A stretch of 48,573 nucleotides of DNA from an uncultured Oscillospiraceae bacterium (GTDB lineage: Bacteria > Bacillota > Clostridia > Oscillospirales > Ruminococcaceae). Within the stretch, counting starts at the first letter, position 1. The number at the start of each line of letters is the position of its first letter. The stretch spans positions 1-48,573 of the forward strand of contig UREN01000008.1 in assembly GCA_900546885.1 (NCBI GenBank). Reading direction: 5' to 3'. The position numbers were made by a program, and so were the translations under genes. The notes beneath the pieces were generated by a model. It had not been told where the DNA came from, ran no database searches, and saw only the letters and a program-made list of their open reading frames with translations. This document shows positions 26,038-34,968 of this stretch, piece after piece.

Positions 26038-26741
26038 AAAAAGCCCTTTGCACCCTGCTTTGCCTTGCCGTGTGCGCGGCGCTGGCCGCCTGCGGCGCCC
26101 AGCCGCAAAGCGGCGCCGCCCCCGCCTTGCCCGCCGCTTCGTCCAGTGCAGCGGCCGGCACGGCTTCTTCCTCTGCCCCGGCAAGCGGGGCGCAAAGCGG
26201 CGCCAGCCTGCCCGCGGGCTCTTCCGGGGCGGCCAGCGCGCCTTCCAGTTCCAGCGCCCCGGGCCGCGCGCAAAGCGTGACGGCTACGCTGGCCGACGGC
26301 AGCGGCAGCGTGGCCCTGGCGCTGCCTGTGCCCGAAAGCTGGCAGCTGGACGGCTACACCACCTGGATGGAGGACGGCCGCAAGGTACTGGAACTGGGCA
26401 GCGTGTGGAAGCTGCCCGTGTACAGCGACACGGCGGCGCCTTTTACCAAGGAAATGACAGACCCGTTTTTGAACAACGAGATGGGCTACCCCGAAGGGTA
26501 TGGCCTGCAGCGCACGCTGGATTTTATGCTGGACGGCCGGCACGCCAAGATGATTTTGTATAAGACATGGCCGGACGATTCCGACAAGCCGTGGTACCCG
26601 CACTACCTGTTCTATGTGGTGCCGGACGGCGCCGGAGACGGCTATTACGTGGTGCGGCTGGATTTCTTTTCATTTGAAGAGAGCGCCGGGGACGACACGC
26701 TTTTTGCCATTGCGCAGGGCATGACGGCAACTGCCGCCTGA
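26034..26741 (+). CDS. Predicted lipoprotein, unknown function
   Basis: A 235-residue secreted lipoprotein. The signal peptide ends in LAAC (Cys at residue 20). A long low-complexity Ser/Ala/Gly/Pro linker follows (about residues 21-80). The globular C-terminal domain (about 81-235) contains [30 protein letters not shown] and many aromatic residues. I do not recognise the family. It overlaps the mechanosensitive channel gene by four bases and is presumably co-translated with it. The linker suggests the domain reaches through the cell wall. Confidence 0.8.
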   Translation: MKKALCTLLCLAVCAALAACGAQPQSGAAPALPAASSSAAAGTASSSAPASGAQSGASLPAGSSGAASAPSSSSAPGRAQSVTATLADGSGSVALALPVPESWQLDGYTTWMEDGRKVLELGSVWKLPVYSDTAAPFTKEMTDPFLNNEMGYPEGYGLQRTLDFMLDGRHAKMILYKTWPDDSDKPWYPHYLFYVVPDGAGDGYYVVRLDFFSFEESAGDDTLFAIAQGMTATAA

Positions 26742-26887
26742 GCGGGCATGCCGTGCGGCCGCGCCTGCTTTTTGGCCGGCCGGCGGCCCTGCGGCGCCCC
26801 CTGCCCGCCGCATTCCGCCCCGCTTTGGCGGGCCGGAAAGCCCCGCACAGGGCGCCCTGGCACAGGGGATGGGCCGCGTGTTCCGCA

Positions 26888-26916
26888 TTGACAAGGCCGC
26901 CGTGTGCGGCTATAAT
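26888..26916 (+). promoter_or_regulatory. Perfect consensus promoter of pyrG
   Basis: TTGACA (26888-26893), exactly 17 bases, TATAAT (26911-26916): no mismatch to the sigma-A consensus. The pyrG start is 94 bases downstream of the -10. The spacer 26742-26887 shows no gene. Confidence 0.92.
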
Positions 26917-26944
26917 GATTCCGTTGGGACAATGGCGTCCGCCA

Positions 26945-26993
26945 CGCTGCGCAGCGCACAGGCTGCGGGGCATTGCGGGCGCCTCTTTTTTTA
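26945..26993 (+). promoter_or_regulatory. Possible pyrG leader attenuator
   Basis: The leader holds a 12-base palindrome CGCTGCGCAGCG (26945-26956), a GC-rich stretch and an AGGC/GCCT-closed structure (26970-26984 region). These end in a T tract (TCTTTTTTTAT, 26983-26993) just before the pyrG ribosome binding site. Firmicute pyrG genes are commonly controlled by leader attenuation in response to CTP. The G-run start site seen in Bacillus is not clearly present here. Confidence 0.4.
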
Positions 26994-27010
26994 TGCAGGA
27001 GGCAGAGAAA

Positions 27011-28618
27011 ATGGCGGCAAAACATATTTTTGTAACAGGCGGCGTGGTGTCCGGCCTGGGCAAGGGCATCAGCGCGGCCAGCCTGGGCAGGCTGCTGAAG
27101 CAGCGCGGTGTGAAGGTGGCGGCCCAAAAGCTGGACCCTTACGTGAACGTGGACCCCGGCACCATGAGCCCCTACCAGCACGGCGAGGTGTTTGTGACGC
27201 AGGACGGCGTGGAGACGGACCTGGACCTTGGCCACTACGAGCGCTTTATTGACGAGGACCTGAACCGGCTTTCGAACCTGACCAGCGGGCGCGTGTACTG
27301 GAACGTGCTGCACAAAGAGCGCGCGGGCGATTACCTGGGCCGCACGGTGCAAATCATCCCCCATGTGACGGACGAGATTAAATCGTTCATCTACGGCCTG
27401 GGCAGCTACACCGGCGCAGACGTGGTGATTACCGAGATAGGCGGCACCATCGGCGACATTGAAAGCCAGCCGTTTTTAGAGGCCATCCGTCAGATCAGCC
27501 GCGAGGCCGGGCGCGAGAACTGCATGTTTTTGCATGTGGTGCTGGTGCCGTATTTGAAGTGCTCGGGCGAGCACAAGACAAAGCCCGCCCAGCACTCGGT
27601 GCACGAGCTGCAAAGCATGGGCATTATGCCGGACGTTATCATCGCCCGCTGTGACGAGCCGCTGGAGGACGGCATTTTGCAAAAGCTGGCCGCCTTTTGC
27701 AACGTGGCGCCGGAGTGCGTGATTGAAAACCGCACGCTGAAAAGCCTGTACGACGTGCCGCTGATGCTGCACGAGGCCGGGCTGGACGGCCTTGTGTGCC
27801 GCCGCCTGGGGCTGCGCGCCGCCGCCGGGCCGGACCTTGCCGAATGGCGCGCCATGTGCGCGCGCATCGCCGCGGCCAAAGGCGAGGTAACCATTGCCAT
27901 GGTTGGCAAATATGTAGAGCTGCACGACGCCTACCTCTCTGTGGTGGAGGCGCTGCACCACGGCGGCTATGCCTGCGGCAGGCAGGTGAAGATACGCTGG
28001 GTGGACGCCGAGGCGCTGGGCACGGCCAATGTGGACGCCGCGCTGGCAGGCGTGCAGGGCGTGCTGGTGCCGGGCGGCTTTGGCGCGCGCGGCATAGAGG
28101 GCATGGTGCTGGCCGCACAGTATGCGCGCGTGCACGGCGTGCCCTACCTTGGCATCTGCCTTGGCATGCAGGTGGCCGTGATGGAGGCCGCGCGCAGCCT
28201 TGCGGGCATAGAGGGCGCGGGCTCGCGCGAGTTCACGCCCGAAAACCCGCACTGTGTGATAGACCTGATGCCAGACCAGCAGGGCAACCTGCCCAAGGGC
28301 GGCACCATGCGCCTGGGCGCATACCCCTGCCGTCTTGCGCCCGGCAGCCTGCTGGCGCGCATATACGGCGAGGAAGAAATTCTGGAGCGGCACCGCCACC
28401 GCTATGAGGTGTGCAACGAATACCGCGCCGCGCTGGAGGCGGCGGGCGTGCGCCTGAGCGGCCTTTCGCCGGACGGCCGCCTTGTGGAGGCCATGGAGTA
28501 CCCCGCGCACCCCTTTTTTGTGGGCGTGCAGTACCACCCGGAATTCAAAAGCCGCCCCAACCGCGCGCACCCTCTGTTCCGCGCCTTTGTGGCCGCGGCC
28601 GCCGCGCAGGGCGGCTGA
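27011..28618 (+). CDS. pyrG: CTP synthase
   Basis: A 535-residue cytoplasmic enzyme aminating UTP to CTP with ATP and glutamine. The N-terminal synthetase domain starts [16 protein letters not shown] (P-loop, residues 13-20) and has [12 protein letters not shown]. The C-terminal class I glutamine amidotransferase domain has the Cys nucleophile in GICLGMQ (Cys383) and the His-x-Glu pair in YHPEF near residue 512. The ATG at 27011 follows AGGAGG; the frame is open further upstream but lacks family similarity. It ends 15 bases before a strong terminator. Confidence 0.98.
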   Translation: MAAKHIFVTGGVVSGLGKGISAASLGRLLKQRGVKVAAQKLDPYVNVDPGTMSPYQHGEVFVTQDGVETDLDLGHYERFIDEDLNRLSNLTSGRVYWNVLHKERAGDYLGRTVQIIPHVTDEIKSFIYGLGSYTGADVVITEIGGTIGDIESQPFLEAIRQISREAGRENCMFLHVVLVPYLKCSGEHKTKPAQHSVHELQSMGIMPDVIIARCDEPLEDGILQKLAAFCNVAPECVIENRTLKSLYDVPLMLHEAGLDGLVCRRLGLRAAAGPDLAEWRAMCARIAAAKGEVTIAMVGKYVELHDAYLSVVEALHHGGYACGRQVKIRWVDAEALGTANVDAALAGVQGVLVPGGFGARGIEGMVLAAQYARVHGVPYLGICLGMQVAVMEAARSLAGIEGAGSREFTPENPHCVIDLMPDQQGNLPKGGTMRLGAYPCRLAPGSLLARIYGEEEILERHRHRYEVCNEYRAALEAAGVRLSGLSPDGRLVEAMEYPAHPFFVGVQYHPEFKSRPNRAHPLFRAFVAAAAAQGG

Positions 28619-28633
28619 CGGCCAGCCCGCCGC

Positions 28634-28664
28634 AAGCCGCAGGGCCCTGCCCTGCGGCTTTTTG
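28634..28664 (+). terminator. pyrG terminator
   Basis: An 11-bp perfect stem (28634-28644 with 28650-28660), loop CCCTG, followed by TTTTGCG. Confidence 0.88.
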
Positions 28665-28677
28665 CGCCCGCATTTTG

Positions 28678-28707
28678 TTGACATGCGCCCGCCCTGTGCA
28701 GTACCAT
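28678..28707 (+). promoter_or_regulatory. Promoter of GNAT gene
   Basis: TTGACA (28678-28683), 18 bases, TACCAT (28702-28707), 62 bases before the GNAT start. Confidence 0.7.
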
Positions 28708-28769
28708 AAAAACAGAAATGCACCGGCGGCGCGCTTTGCCGCGGCCGGCGCGCCCCGAGGAGGTGCCGT

Positions 28770-29294
28770 ATGAAAACAAGGCCGGCCACGCAGGCAGACC
28801 TGCCGCAGCTGAACGAGATGTACCGGGCGCTGGTGCGCCAAATGGCCCGGCAGGGCCTTGCCATTTGGGACGAAGTGTACCCCTGTGTGTGCCTGCCCGG
28901 CGATATCCGGGCCGGGCGGCTTTTCGTGCTGGAAGAGGGCGGCGCGCCCAAAGCCGCCTTTGCCCTTTACCGGGACGAAGCCGCGGCCGCGGCCATGGGC
29001 TGGCAGGCCCCGGCGGCCCCGGCGCTGTATCTGGCCCGCCTGGCCGTGGCCCCCGCCTGCCAGCGCACGGGGCTGGGCAGCCGGGCGCTGCGGGCCGCCA
29101 TGGCGCTTGCCGCGGGGCAGGGCGCGCAGTATCTGCGCCTTTTTGTTGTGGACACCAACGCCCCTGCCCTTGCCTTTTACCGCAAGAACGGCTTTTGCAA
29201 AGCAGGCGGCTGCCGCAAAGAGGACGTGGGCACCGGCATGCTGCGCGAGCTGGGCTTTGAAGTGTGCCTGGCGCAGGCCGCACGGGCGCGTTAG
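28770..29294 (+). CDS. GNAT-family N-acetyltransferase
   Basis: A 174-residue acetyltransferase of the GNAT fold, moving an acetyl group from acetyl-CoA to an unknown amine. The N-terminus reads MKTRPATQADLPQLNEMYRAL. The acetyl-CoA loop appears as LARLAVAPACQRTGLGSRALRAAM (about residues 88-111), and motif B as LRLFVVDTNAPALAFYRKNGF (about 121-141). GAGGAGG precedes the ATG. It has its own promoter and is followed 86 bases later by the metallo-hydrolase gene. Substrate unknown. Confidence 0.88.
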   Translation: MKTRPATQADLPQLNEMYRALVRQMARQGLAIWDEVYPCVCLPGDIRAGRLFVLEEGGAPKAAFALYRDEAAAAAMGWQAPAAPALYLARLAVAPACQRTGLGSRALRAAMALAAGQGAQYLRLFVVDTNAPALAFYRKNGFCKAGGCRKEDVGTGMLRELGFEVCLAQAARAR

Positions 29295-29328
29295 GGGCAT
29301 TTTCTTCTTTCCCGCGCCGGGCCCGTGT

Positions 29329-29336
29329 GCTACAAT
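29329..29336 (+). promoter_or_regulatory. Extended -10 promoter of beta-CASP gene
   Basis: TGCTACAAT-type element with TACAAT at 29331-29336 and TG at 29328-29329; no recognisable -35. The start codon is 45 bases downstream. Confidence 0.5.
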
Positions 29337-29380
29337 AAAAGAAAAAGCCGGCCCGCCGGCCGGCCAATGGGAGTGATTGC

Positions 29381-30988
29381 ATGAAGGTGACGTTTCTTGG
29401 CGCCGCGCACGAGGTGACAGGCAGCTGCACGCTGGTGCAGGTGGGCGGGTGCAATTTCCTGGTGGATTGCGGCATGGAGCAGGGCACGAACCCCTTTGAA
29501 AACGCGCCTTTGCCCCTGGCCCCCGGCGAGCTGGATTTTGTGGTGCTGACGCACGCGCACATCGACCATTCCGGCCACCTGCCGCTTTTGTACAAAAACG
29601 GCTTTCGGGGCCCGGTGTATGCCACAGAGTCCACCTGCAACCTGTGCCAGATTATGCTGCGCGACAGCGCCCATATTCAAGAGAGCGAGGCCGAGTGGAA
29701 AGCGCGCAAGGCGCGCCGGGCCGGGCGGCCCGAGCCGCAGCCGCTGTACACGCTGGCCGACGCCGAGGGCGTGCTTTCGCAGCTGCGCCCGTGCGCCTAC
29801 GGCAAGGCCATCCCCGTGGCCGAGGGCGTGGCGCTGCGCTTTACCGACATTGGCCACCTGCTGGGCTCGGCCGCGGCCGAGCTGTGGCTGAGCGAGGGCG
29901 GCGTGAAGAAAAAAATTGTCTTCAGCGGCGACGTGGGCAACACCAACCAGCCCATCATCAACGACCCGCAGCCCGTGCAGCAGGCCGATTATGTGGTGCT
30001 GGAATCCACCTACGGCACGCGCACGCACGGCGAGCGGCCCGATTCCATCGGCGCCCTTACGCAGGTGCTGCAGCGCACGCTGGGCCGCGGCGGCACGGTG
30101 GTAATTCCGTCGTTTGCCGTGGGCCGCACCCAGGAAATGCTGTACTTCATCCGCGAAATTAAAGAAAAGGGCCTTGTGAAGGGGCTCGACGGCTTCCCCG
30201 TATATGTGGACAGCCCGCTTGCCAACGAGGCCACCAGCATCTTTTTGCAGTGCCCCACCTCCGATTTGGACCCCGAGGCCCGCGCCCTGGTAGAGCGCGG
30301 CATCAACCCGCTTTGGTTCAGCGGCCTGACCATGAGCCTTTCGAAAGAGGAATCGCAGGCCATCAACGCCGACAAGCGGCCAAAGGTTATTTTGTCCGCC
30401 AGCGGCATGTGCGACGCGGGGCGCATCCGCCACCATTTGAAGCACAACCTGTGGGACAGCCGCAACACCGTGCTGTTTGTGGGCTACCAGGCCGAGGGCA
30501 CGCTGGGGCGCGCCCTGGTGGAGGGCGCGCGGCAGGTGCGCATTTTTGACGAGGACATTGCCGTGAACGCCGAAATCTGCACGCTGGCGGGCGTCAGCGG
30601 CCATGCGGATAAAAACGGCCTTCTGCGCTGGCTGGGCGGCGTGGCCCCCAAGCCCGCGCACGTGTTTGTGAACCACGGCGACGACGCCAGCTGCACACAG
30701 TTTGCCGCATGCCTGCAAAGCGAGCACGGCTACAGCGCCAACGCCCCCTACAGCGGCGCATGCTACGACCTTGCCGCCGGGCGGTATGTGTACGAGGCAG
30801 GGCCCGTGCCGCGCCAGGCGGCGCAGGCGCCCGGGCGCACAGGCGCCGCCCAGGCCGAGCTGGAACACACGGTGCAGGCGCTGCTGGCCTTTGCGCGCAC
30901 GGCGGCCGGGCGCCCCAACAAAGAGCTGAAGCGCATGGCCAAACAGGCCGCCGCCCTGCTGGGCGAGTGGCAGAAAGACGCGCCCTGA
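29381..30988 (+). CDS. Beta-CASP metallo-beta-lactamase-fold hydrolase
   Basis: A 535-residue protein of the metallo-beta-lactamase/beta-CASP family, related to RNA 3'-processing nucleases (CPSF73-like). Motifs: HAHIDHSGHLP (zinc ligands, about residues 59-69), GHLLGSAAAELWL and SGDVGN (about 165-190). The beta-CASP insertion runs from about residue 215 to 390 with ILSASGMCDAGRIRHHLKHNLW. The C-terminal zinc motif is GVSGHADKNGLL, followed by VNHGDD. About 70 extra C-terminal residues are helical and charged. RNA processing is the likely role from the family. Preceded by GGGAGTG. Confidence 0.9.
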   Translation: MKVTFLGAAHEVTGSCTLVQVGGCNFLVDCGMEQGTNPFENAPLPLAPGELDFVVLTHAHIDHSGHLPLLYKNGFRGPVYATESTCNLCQIMLRDSAHIQESEAEWKARKARRAGRPEPQPLYTLADAEGVLSQLRPCAYGKAIPVAEGVALRFTDIGHLLGSAAAELWLSEGGVKKKIVFSGDVGNTNQPIINDPQPVQQADYVVLESTYGTRTHGERPDSIGALTQVLQRTLGRGGTVVIPSFAVGRTQEMLYFIREIKEKGLVKGLDGFPVYVDSPLANEATSIFLQCPTSDLDPEARALVERGINPLWFSGLTMSLSKEESQAINADKRPKVILSASGMCDAGRIRHHLKHNLWDSRNTVLFVGYQAEGTLGRALVEGARQVRIFDEDIAVNAEICTLAGVSGHADKNGLLRWLGGVAPKPAHVFVNHGDDASCTQFAACLQSEHGYSANAPYSGACYDLAAGRYVYEAGPVPRQAAQAPGRTGAAQAELEHTVQALLAFARTAAGRPNKELKRMAKQAAALLGEWQKDAP

Positions 30989-31100
30989 AAGGCGCCCCCG
31001 CCCCCAAAGCCGGAACTTGGGCGCAGAGCCCGCTGCCCTATAACCCTATAAAATATAAAAGCAAAAGCCCCTGCTTTCCGGCGGTGTTCGTAAAACAGTT

Positions 31101-31138
31101 AAATCCGACCTATGGTTTCGATCATAGGTCGGATTTTT
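31101..31138 (+). terminator. Intrinsic terminator after beta-CASP gene
   Basis: A 14-bp perfect stem AAATCCGACCTATG/CATAGGTCGGATTT (31101-31114 with 31123-31136) and T tract. It is 113 bases past the beta-CASP stop and is AT-richer than other terminators in the window, so it may belong to the islet. Confidence 0.85.
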
Positions 31139-31159
31139 GCAAGATATACCGTTTTAGGA

Positions 31160-31260
31160 AAAGGCTCCTTTGTGTAAAGGGAGCTGTTAGCGAAGCTGAC
31201 TGAGGGATTGACAACCCCTCCGCCCCTGCGGGGCACCTCCCCTTACACAGGGGAGGCTTT
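31160..31260. repeat. Palindromic interspersed repeat (REP/MITE-like)
   Basis: A 101-base element whose ends form an imperfect inverted repeat: AAAGGCTCCTTTGTGTAAAG at the left matches, inverted, the right end CTTACACAGGGGAGGCTTT. Inside are AGCGAAGCTGACTGAGGG and a GC palindrome CCCCTGCGGGG. From memory, this type recurs many times in genomes of gut Clostridia such as Faecalibacterium relatives. No coding capacity and no clear target-site duplication seen. Confidence 0.75.
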
Positions 31261-31365
31261 GGTGCAGTACAAAACCGCAGACTGCATGATGCACCAATGG
31301 GTGTATAGAAGTGCGCCCTTGCGTCTGTTCGACAAATTTGAATTGGTTAAACTATGATTTTGGTA

Positions 31366-32100
31366 TTACAAAGCGAGGAATTCTCCATCCTTACAAATTT
31401 GCCACTGCTTACCATCCTTAATCATGTATGCTTCCCCGTGGAGAGTAGACTTTCCATCGGCAATTAATATATAACTACCATCATTCAATGCTATTATTTT
31501 ATGACCGAGACTATCTGCAAAAGTGATATCTTCGATTAATCGCAGACCGTCCAAGTAGTCATCTTTAAGACTTTGGAAATGCGGAAAAATATTTATATCG
31601 GTCAATCCAAGGCCTGTAATCCACCGCTCATAAGATGGGTCAGTTGCTTCGCCCTCCAGTTCTGGGCCAGCATATACGATATCTGCACAGTTCATAGAAC
31701 CTGCACTCCATGCAACAATGATGCCTTGATAGTCTCGCAGCCGTTCTCTTAAACAGAGTTGTTCCATAAACTTGTTTTGTGTAGGCACATGACCACCTGC
31801 CAAAACAAGAACATCAACACTATCTAAGTTATCAACTGCATTTGGATTTCTACCATCACACTTATCAATATGGGAGATGCTTAACCCACTCATAGGGAAA
31901 GACTCCCTAAGGCAAGCACAAACACTATCGTTTTTGTCGTAGTCAAACGGGTCAGCACAAATAATAAGTACAGTTGCATCCTGTTTCCAAATTGATTTAA
32001 GGCTATCTAACAAACCATTATGTTGAATTAATATCGAGGGTACTCGTGTTCCGTTCACCTTGCTCGAACCGCCAAGTGAACTTGTTAACATTACCTTCAT
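31366..32100 (-). CDS. Peptidase E-like (S51 family) protein
   Basis: A 244-residue protein of the peptidase S51/type 1 glutamine-amidotransferase-like fold. The serine nucleophile elbow is IVAWSAGSMNCADI (about residues 128-141), preceded by LVLAGGHVPTQ and followed by NIFPHFQSLKDDYLDGL with the likely catalytic His. Family members include aspartyl dipeptidases, but many homologues in Firmicutes have unknown substrates. The gene is AT-rich, flanked by a palindromic repeat and hairpins, and unlike its neighbours in codon use, so horizontal acquisition is likely. The binding site before the ATG is weak (GGAG ten bases away). Confidence 0.82.
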   Translation of the reverse strand: MKVMLTSSLGGSSKVNGTRVPSILIQHNGLLDSLKSIWKQDATVLIICADPFDYDKNDSVCACLRESFPMSGLSISHIDKCDGRNPNAVDNLDSVDVLVLAGGHVPTQNKFMEQLCLRERLRDYQGIIVAWSAGSMNCADIVYAGPELEGEATDPSYERWITGLGLTDINIFPHFQSLKDDYLDGLRLIEDITFADSLGHKIIALNDGSYILIADGKSTLHGEAYMIKDGKQWQICKDGEFLAL

Positions 32101-32173
32101 AATACATTGTCTCCGTCAAATTCAAGTTTGTTTATCTGATTTCATACTATCATAATTCAGTCGAATATACAAG

Positions 32174-32207
32174 AACAGGCACAGCAGTATGATCCGCTGT
32201 GCCTGTT
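32174..32207. terminator. Hairpin between nadE and the S51 gene
   Basis: A 12-bp perfect stem AACAGGCACAGC/GCTGTGCCTGTT (32174-32185 with 32196-32207), 10-base loop. The minus-strand flank is only moderately T-rich, so termination of the nadE transcript here is likely but not certain. It marks the right edge of the AT-rich islet. Confidence 0.55.
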
Positions 32208-32272
32208 AACTGTTTTATGAGCACTGCCTTTTGCAGGGGCTTTTTTATTGTGTGCGCACGGCGCGGGGCCCG

Positions 32273-33004
32273 TCAGCCGTCCTCGCCGTAGGCCAGGGGC
32301 ATGCGCAGCTTGTGGGCGCTGGCGGCGTGCATGCGCTGCGCCTTTTCGGGCATGGGCGCGCCGCACAGCAGGGCCTCGTCCACCTCGTCGTAGCGCACGC
32401 CCATCTCGGCCTCGTCCGTCTGCCCTTCAAACAGGCCCGCCGAGGGCTGTTTGTTGATGATGGGCTCGGGCGCGTGCAGGTAGCGCAGCAGCTTATACAC
32501 CTCGCGCACGGTTAAATCTGCAATGGGGTTCACGTCGCAGGCGCCGTCGCCCCACTTGGTAAAATAGCCAAGGTAGCGCTCGCTGCGGTTGCCCGTGCCC
32601 GCCACCAGCGCGCCGCGCGTTTGGGCCACGGCGTACAGCGTGGCCATGCGCAGGCGCGGGGCCACGTTCACGGCGGCGTTTTCCGCCACGGGGTGCGCGG
32701 CCGTCACGGCGGCCATCAGCGCGTCTTTTGTCTGGCTAAGGTCCACCGTTACGGTTTCGATGCCGAAGGCCCTGGCCGCCAGCATGCCGTCGCGCAAATC
32801 GCGCCCGTAGTTCTGGCTGGACGAACACGGCATGCACACCCCAAAGGTGTTTTCGCACGCCAGCTTGCACAGAATGCCCACAAGGGTGCAGTCCTTCCCG
32901 CCAGAGTTGCCGTACACAAACCCTTTGGCGCCCGCCTGCGCCAGCGCTTTTTTCAAAAAGGCCACGCGGGCCTCTACGTCCTGCCTGAGGTCTTCTTTCA
33001 GCAT
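32273..33004 (-). CDS. nadE: NAD+ synthase (ammonia-dependent type)
   Basis: A 243-residue adenine-nucleotide alpha-hydrolase-fold enzyme converting nicotinate adenine dinucleotide to NAD+. The PP-loop reads GNSGGKDCT (residues 32-40), with Cys39 where most homologues have Ser. Other signatures: VAGTGNRSERYLGYFTKWGDGACDVNPIADLTVREVYKLLRYL. No glutaminase domain is present, so it should use ammonia or ammonia channelled from a partner. It follows glmS by 58 bases at the end of the glutamate-synthase-side run. Confidence 0.92.
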   Translation of the reverse strand: MLKEDLRQDVEARVAFLKKALAQAGAKGFVYGNSGGKDCTLVGILCKLACENTFGVCMPCSSSQNYGRDLRDGMLAARAFGIETVTVDLSQTKDALMAAVTAAHPVAENAAVNVAPRLRMATLYAVAQTRGALVAGTGNRSERYLGYFTKWGDGACDVNPIADLTVREVYKLLRYLHAPEPIINKQPSAGLFEGQTDEAEMGVRYDEVDEALLCGAPMPEKAQRMHAASAHKLRMPLAYGEDG

Positions 33005-33062
33005 TGCTTGCTCGCTTCCTTTCCCTGCCTGGCCGGGCCCGGGCCCGGCGGCCGTTTCTATT

Positions 33063-34895
33063 TTATTCCACCGTCACGCTTTTTGCAAGGTTGCGCGGCT
33101 TGTCGATGTCGCAGCCGTGCTGCAGCGCCGTGTAATAGGCCAGCAGCTGCGCATAGATGGTGGCAAGCAGCGGGGCCGTGCGCCACGAGGCGCCCTCCAT
33201 GCTCCACACCTCGCAATCCGGCGCCACCAGCGTGCGCGGCGGCGTGCCGATCAAAAGCAGATAGGCCCCGCGGGCGTGCACCTCCTGCAGGTTGGCGTAG
33301 GTTTTTTCCAGAATTTCCGGCTGGGTGGCAATGCCCACCACCAGCGTCTCTTCGTCAATCAGGGCAATGGTGCCGTGCTTCAGCTCGCCCGCGGCGTAGG
33401 CTTCGCTGTGCAGGTAAGACACCTCTTTCAGCTTCAGCGCAGCCTCCAGCGAGGTGGTGTAATCCATCAGGCGGCCAATGAAAAACACGTCGTGGCAGGC
33501 GCGGTTGCGCCGGGCAAAGCTTTCCACCACTTCGCGCCGCGCCAGAATGGCGGCCGCCTGTTCCGGCAGGCGGCCCAGCTCGGCCAGGGCCTCTTTCAGC
33601 TGGGCGTCCGTCAGGCGGCCGCGCAGGTGGGCCAGGTCCAGCGCAATCAGCTCGAACAGCAGCACCTGCGCCAGGTATGCCTTGGTGGAGGCCACGGCAA
33701 TTTCGGGCCCGGCCAGGGTGTACACCACGGTGCCCGCCTCGCGCGCGATGGAGGCGCCAATGACGTTGGACATGGCAATGGTGCGCATGCCCTGCGCCTT
33801 GGCCTTGCGCAAAGCGGCCAGCGTGTCGGCCGTCTCGCCAGATTGGCTCACCGCCAGAAACACGGCGTTTTCCGGCGCGCCGTCGCACACCGGCGCATAT
33901 CGGTATTCGCTGGCAATTTCGGCCGTGGTGCGCACGCCCGCCAGCTTTTCCAAAAGCGCCTTGCCCATCATGCCCGCGTGGTAGGCCGTGCCGCAGGCGG
34001 CAATGGTCACCTCGGAAAGGGCCCTGGCCTGTTCGGGCGTAAAGGGCATGGCCTCGCGGCGAATGCACCCGCGGGCAAGGTCGGCATAATGTTCCAGCGT
34101 GTCCTGCAGCACCTGCGGCTGCTCGCAAATTTCCTTCAGCATAAAATGCGCATAGCCGCCTTTTCGCGCGGCCGCGGCGTCCCATGTGATGTGCATGGGC
34201 GCAAGGCAGACGGCCCGGCCCTCCAGCGTGCACACCTGCATGCCCTGCGGCGTAAGGGCGGCAATGGTGTCCTCTTCCATGGGGTACACCGTGCGCGTGT
34301 GCTCCACCAGGGCCGCCACGTCGCTGGCAATGTACATTTCGCCCTCGCCCTGCCCAATCAGCAGCGGGCTGCGCCTGCGCGCACAGTACAGCGTGCCCGG
34401 CGCGCGCGCGTCCAGCACGCCCAGCGCATACGAGCCCTCCAGCATGGGCAGCACCCGGCGCAGCGTGGTGGGCATGTCGGTGTCGTAATAAAAGCCCAGC
34501 AGCTGGGCAATCACCTCGGTGTCTGTCTCGGACACAAAGCGCACGCCCTGGCGCTGCAGCTGTTCTTTCAGCAGGCCGTAGTTTTCAATAATGCCGTTGT
34601 GCACCACGGCCACGGTGCGCGCGGCGTCGCAGTGCGGGTGCGCGTTTTCTATGCTGGGGCAGCCGTGCGTGGCCCAGCGCGTGTGGCCAATGCCTGCAAA
34701 CGCGTCCTCTCTGCTTTTTTCCACCACCGTGCGCAGGTTGGCAATGCGGCCCACCGCCTTTTCCAGCACAAGCCCCTGCGGGCGTGCAAAGGCAACGCCC
34801 GCCGAATCGTACCCGCGGTATTCCAGCCGCTCCAGCCCTTCCAGCAAAAAACCGGCGCACCCGCGCCGCCCTGTGAACCCAATGATGCCGCACAT
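33063..34895 (-). CDS. glmS: Glucosamine-6-phosphate synthase
   Basis: A 610-residue enzyme making glucosamine-6-phosphate from fructose-6-phosphate and glutamine, the entry to peptidoglycan amino sugars. The N-terminal class II glutaminase has Cys2 as nucleophile (MCGIIGFTG) and GHTRWATHG. Two SIS domains follow (AACGTAYHAG, AVSQSGETADT, VASTKAYLAQ). The C-terminus DKPRNLAKSVTVE is the conserved end. AAAGGAG precedes the ATG. It lies 73 bases after the GXGXG gene; no glmS ribozyme is present. Expression may therefore follow nitrogen rather than glucosamine-6-phosphate. Confidence 0.98.
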   Translation of the reverse strand: MCGIIGFTGRRGCAGFLLEGLERLEYRGYDSAGVAFARPQGLVLEKAVGRIANLRTVVEKSREDAFAGIGHTRWATHGCPSIENAHPHCDAARTVAVVHNGIIENYGLLKEQLQRQGVRFVSETDTEVIAQLLGFYYDTDMPTTLRRVLPMLEGSYALGVLDARAPGTLYCARRRSPLLIGQGEGEMYIASDVAALVEHTRTVYPMEEDTIAALTPQGMQVCTLEGRAVCLAPMHITWDAAAARKGGYAHFMLKEICEQPQVLQDTLEHYADLARGCIRREAMPFTPEQARALSEVTIAACGTAYHAGMMGKALLEKLAGVRTTAEIASEYRYAPVCDGAPENAVFLAVSQSGETADTLAALRKAKAQGMRTIAMSNVIGASIAREAGTVVYTLAGPEIAVASTKAYLAQVLLFELIALDLAHLRGRLTDAQLKEALAELGRLPEQAAAILARREVVESFARRNRACHDVFFIGRLMDYTTSLEAALKLKEVSYLHSEAYAAGELKHGTIALIDEETLVVGIATQPEILEKTYANLQEVHARGAYLLLIGTPPRTLVAPDCEVWSMEGASWRTAPLLATIYAQLLAYYTALQHGCDIDKPRNLAKSVTVE

Positions 34896-34968
34896 GGCGC
34901 ATCACGCTCCTTTCCCGTGCTTTCGCTTTGGTGCGCGCAGGCCGCTGCGCGCCGTGCGCGGCCGCGCC

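Larger units (their letters stand above)
30989..31365. other. Spacer at edge of AT-rich islet
   Basis: No gene is visible. It contains the terminator at 31101-31138 and the palindromic repeat at 31160-31260. Base composition falls sharply from about 31060 on and stays low to about 32215. Confidence 0.7.

Noticed and set aside
31160..31260. A CRISPR repeat or tRNA-like element
   Set aside because: Single palindromic unit without spacers, and no cloverleaf with an anticodon loop.
34896..34968. A glmS ribozyme upstream of glmS
   Set aside because: Only 73 bases separate glmS from the preceding gene and none of the ribozyme core is present.
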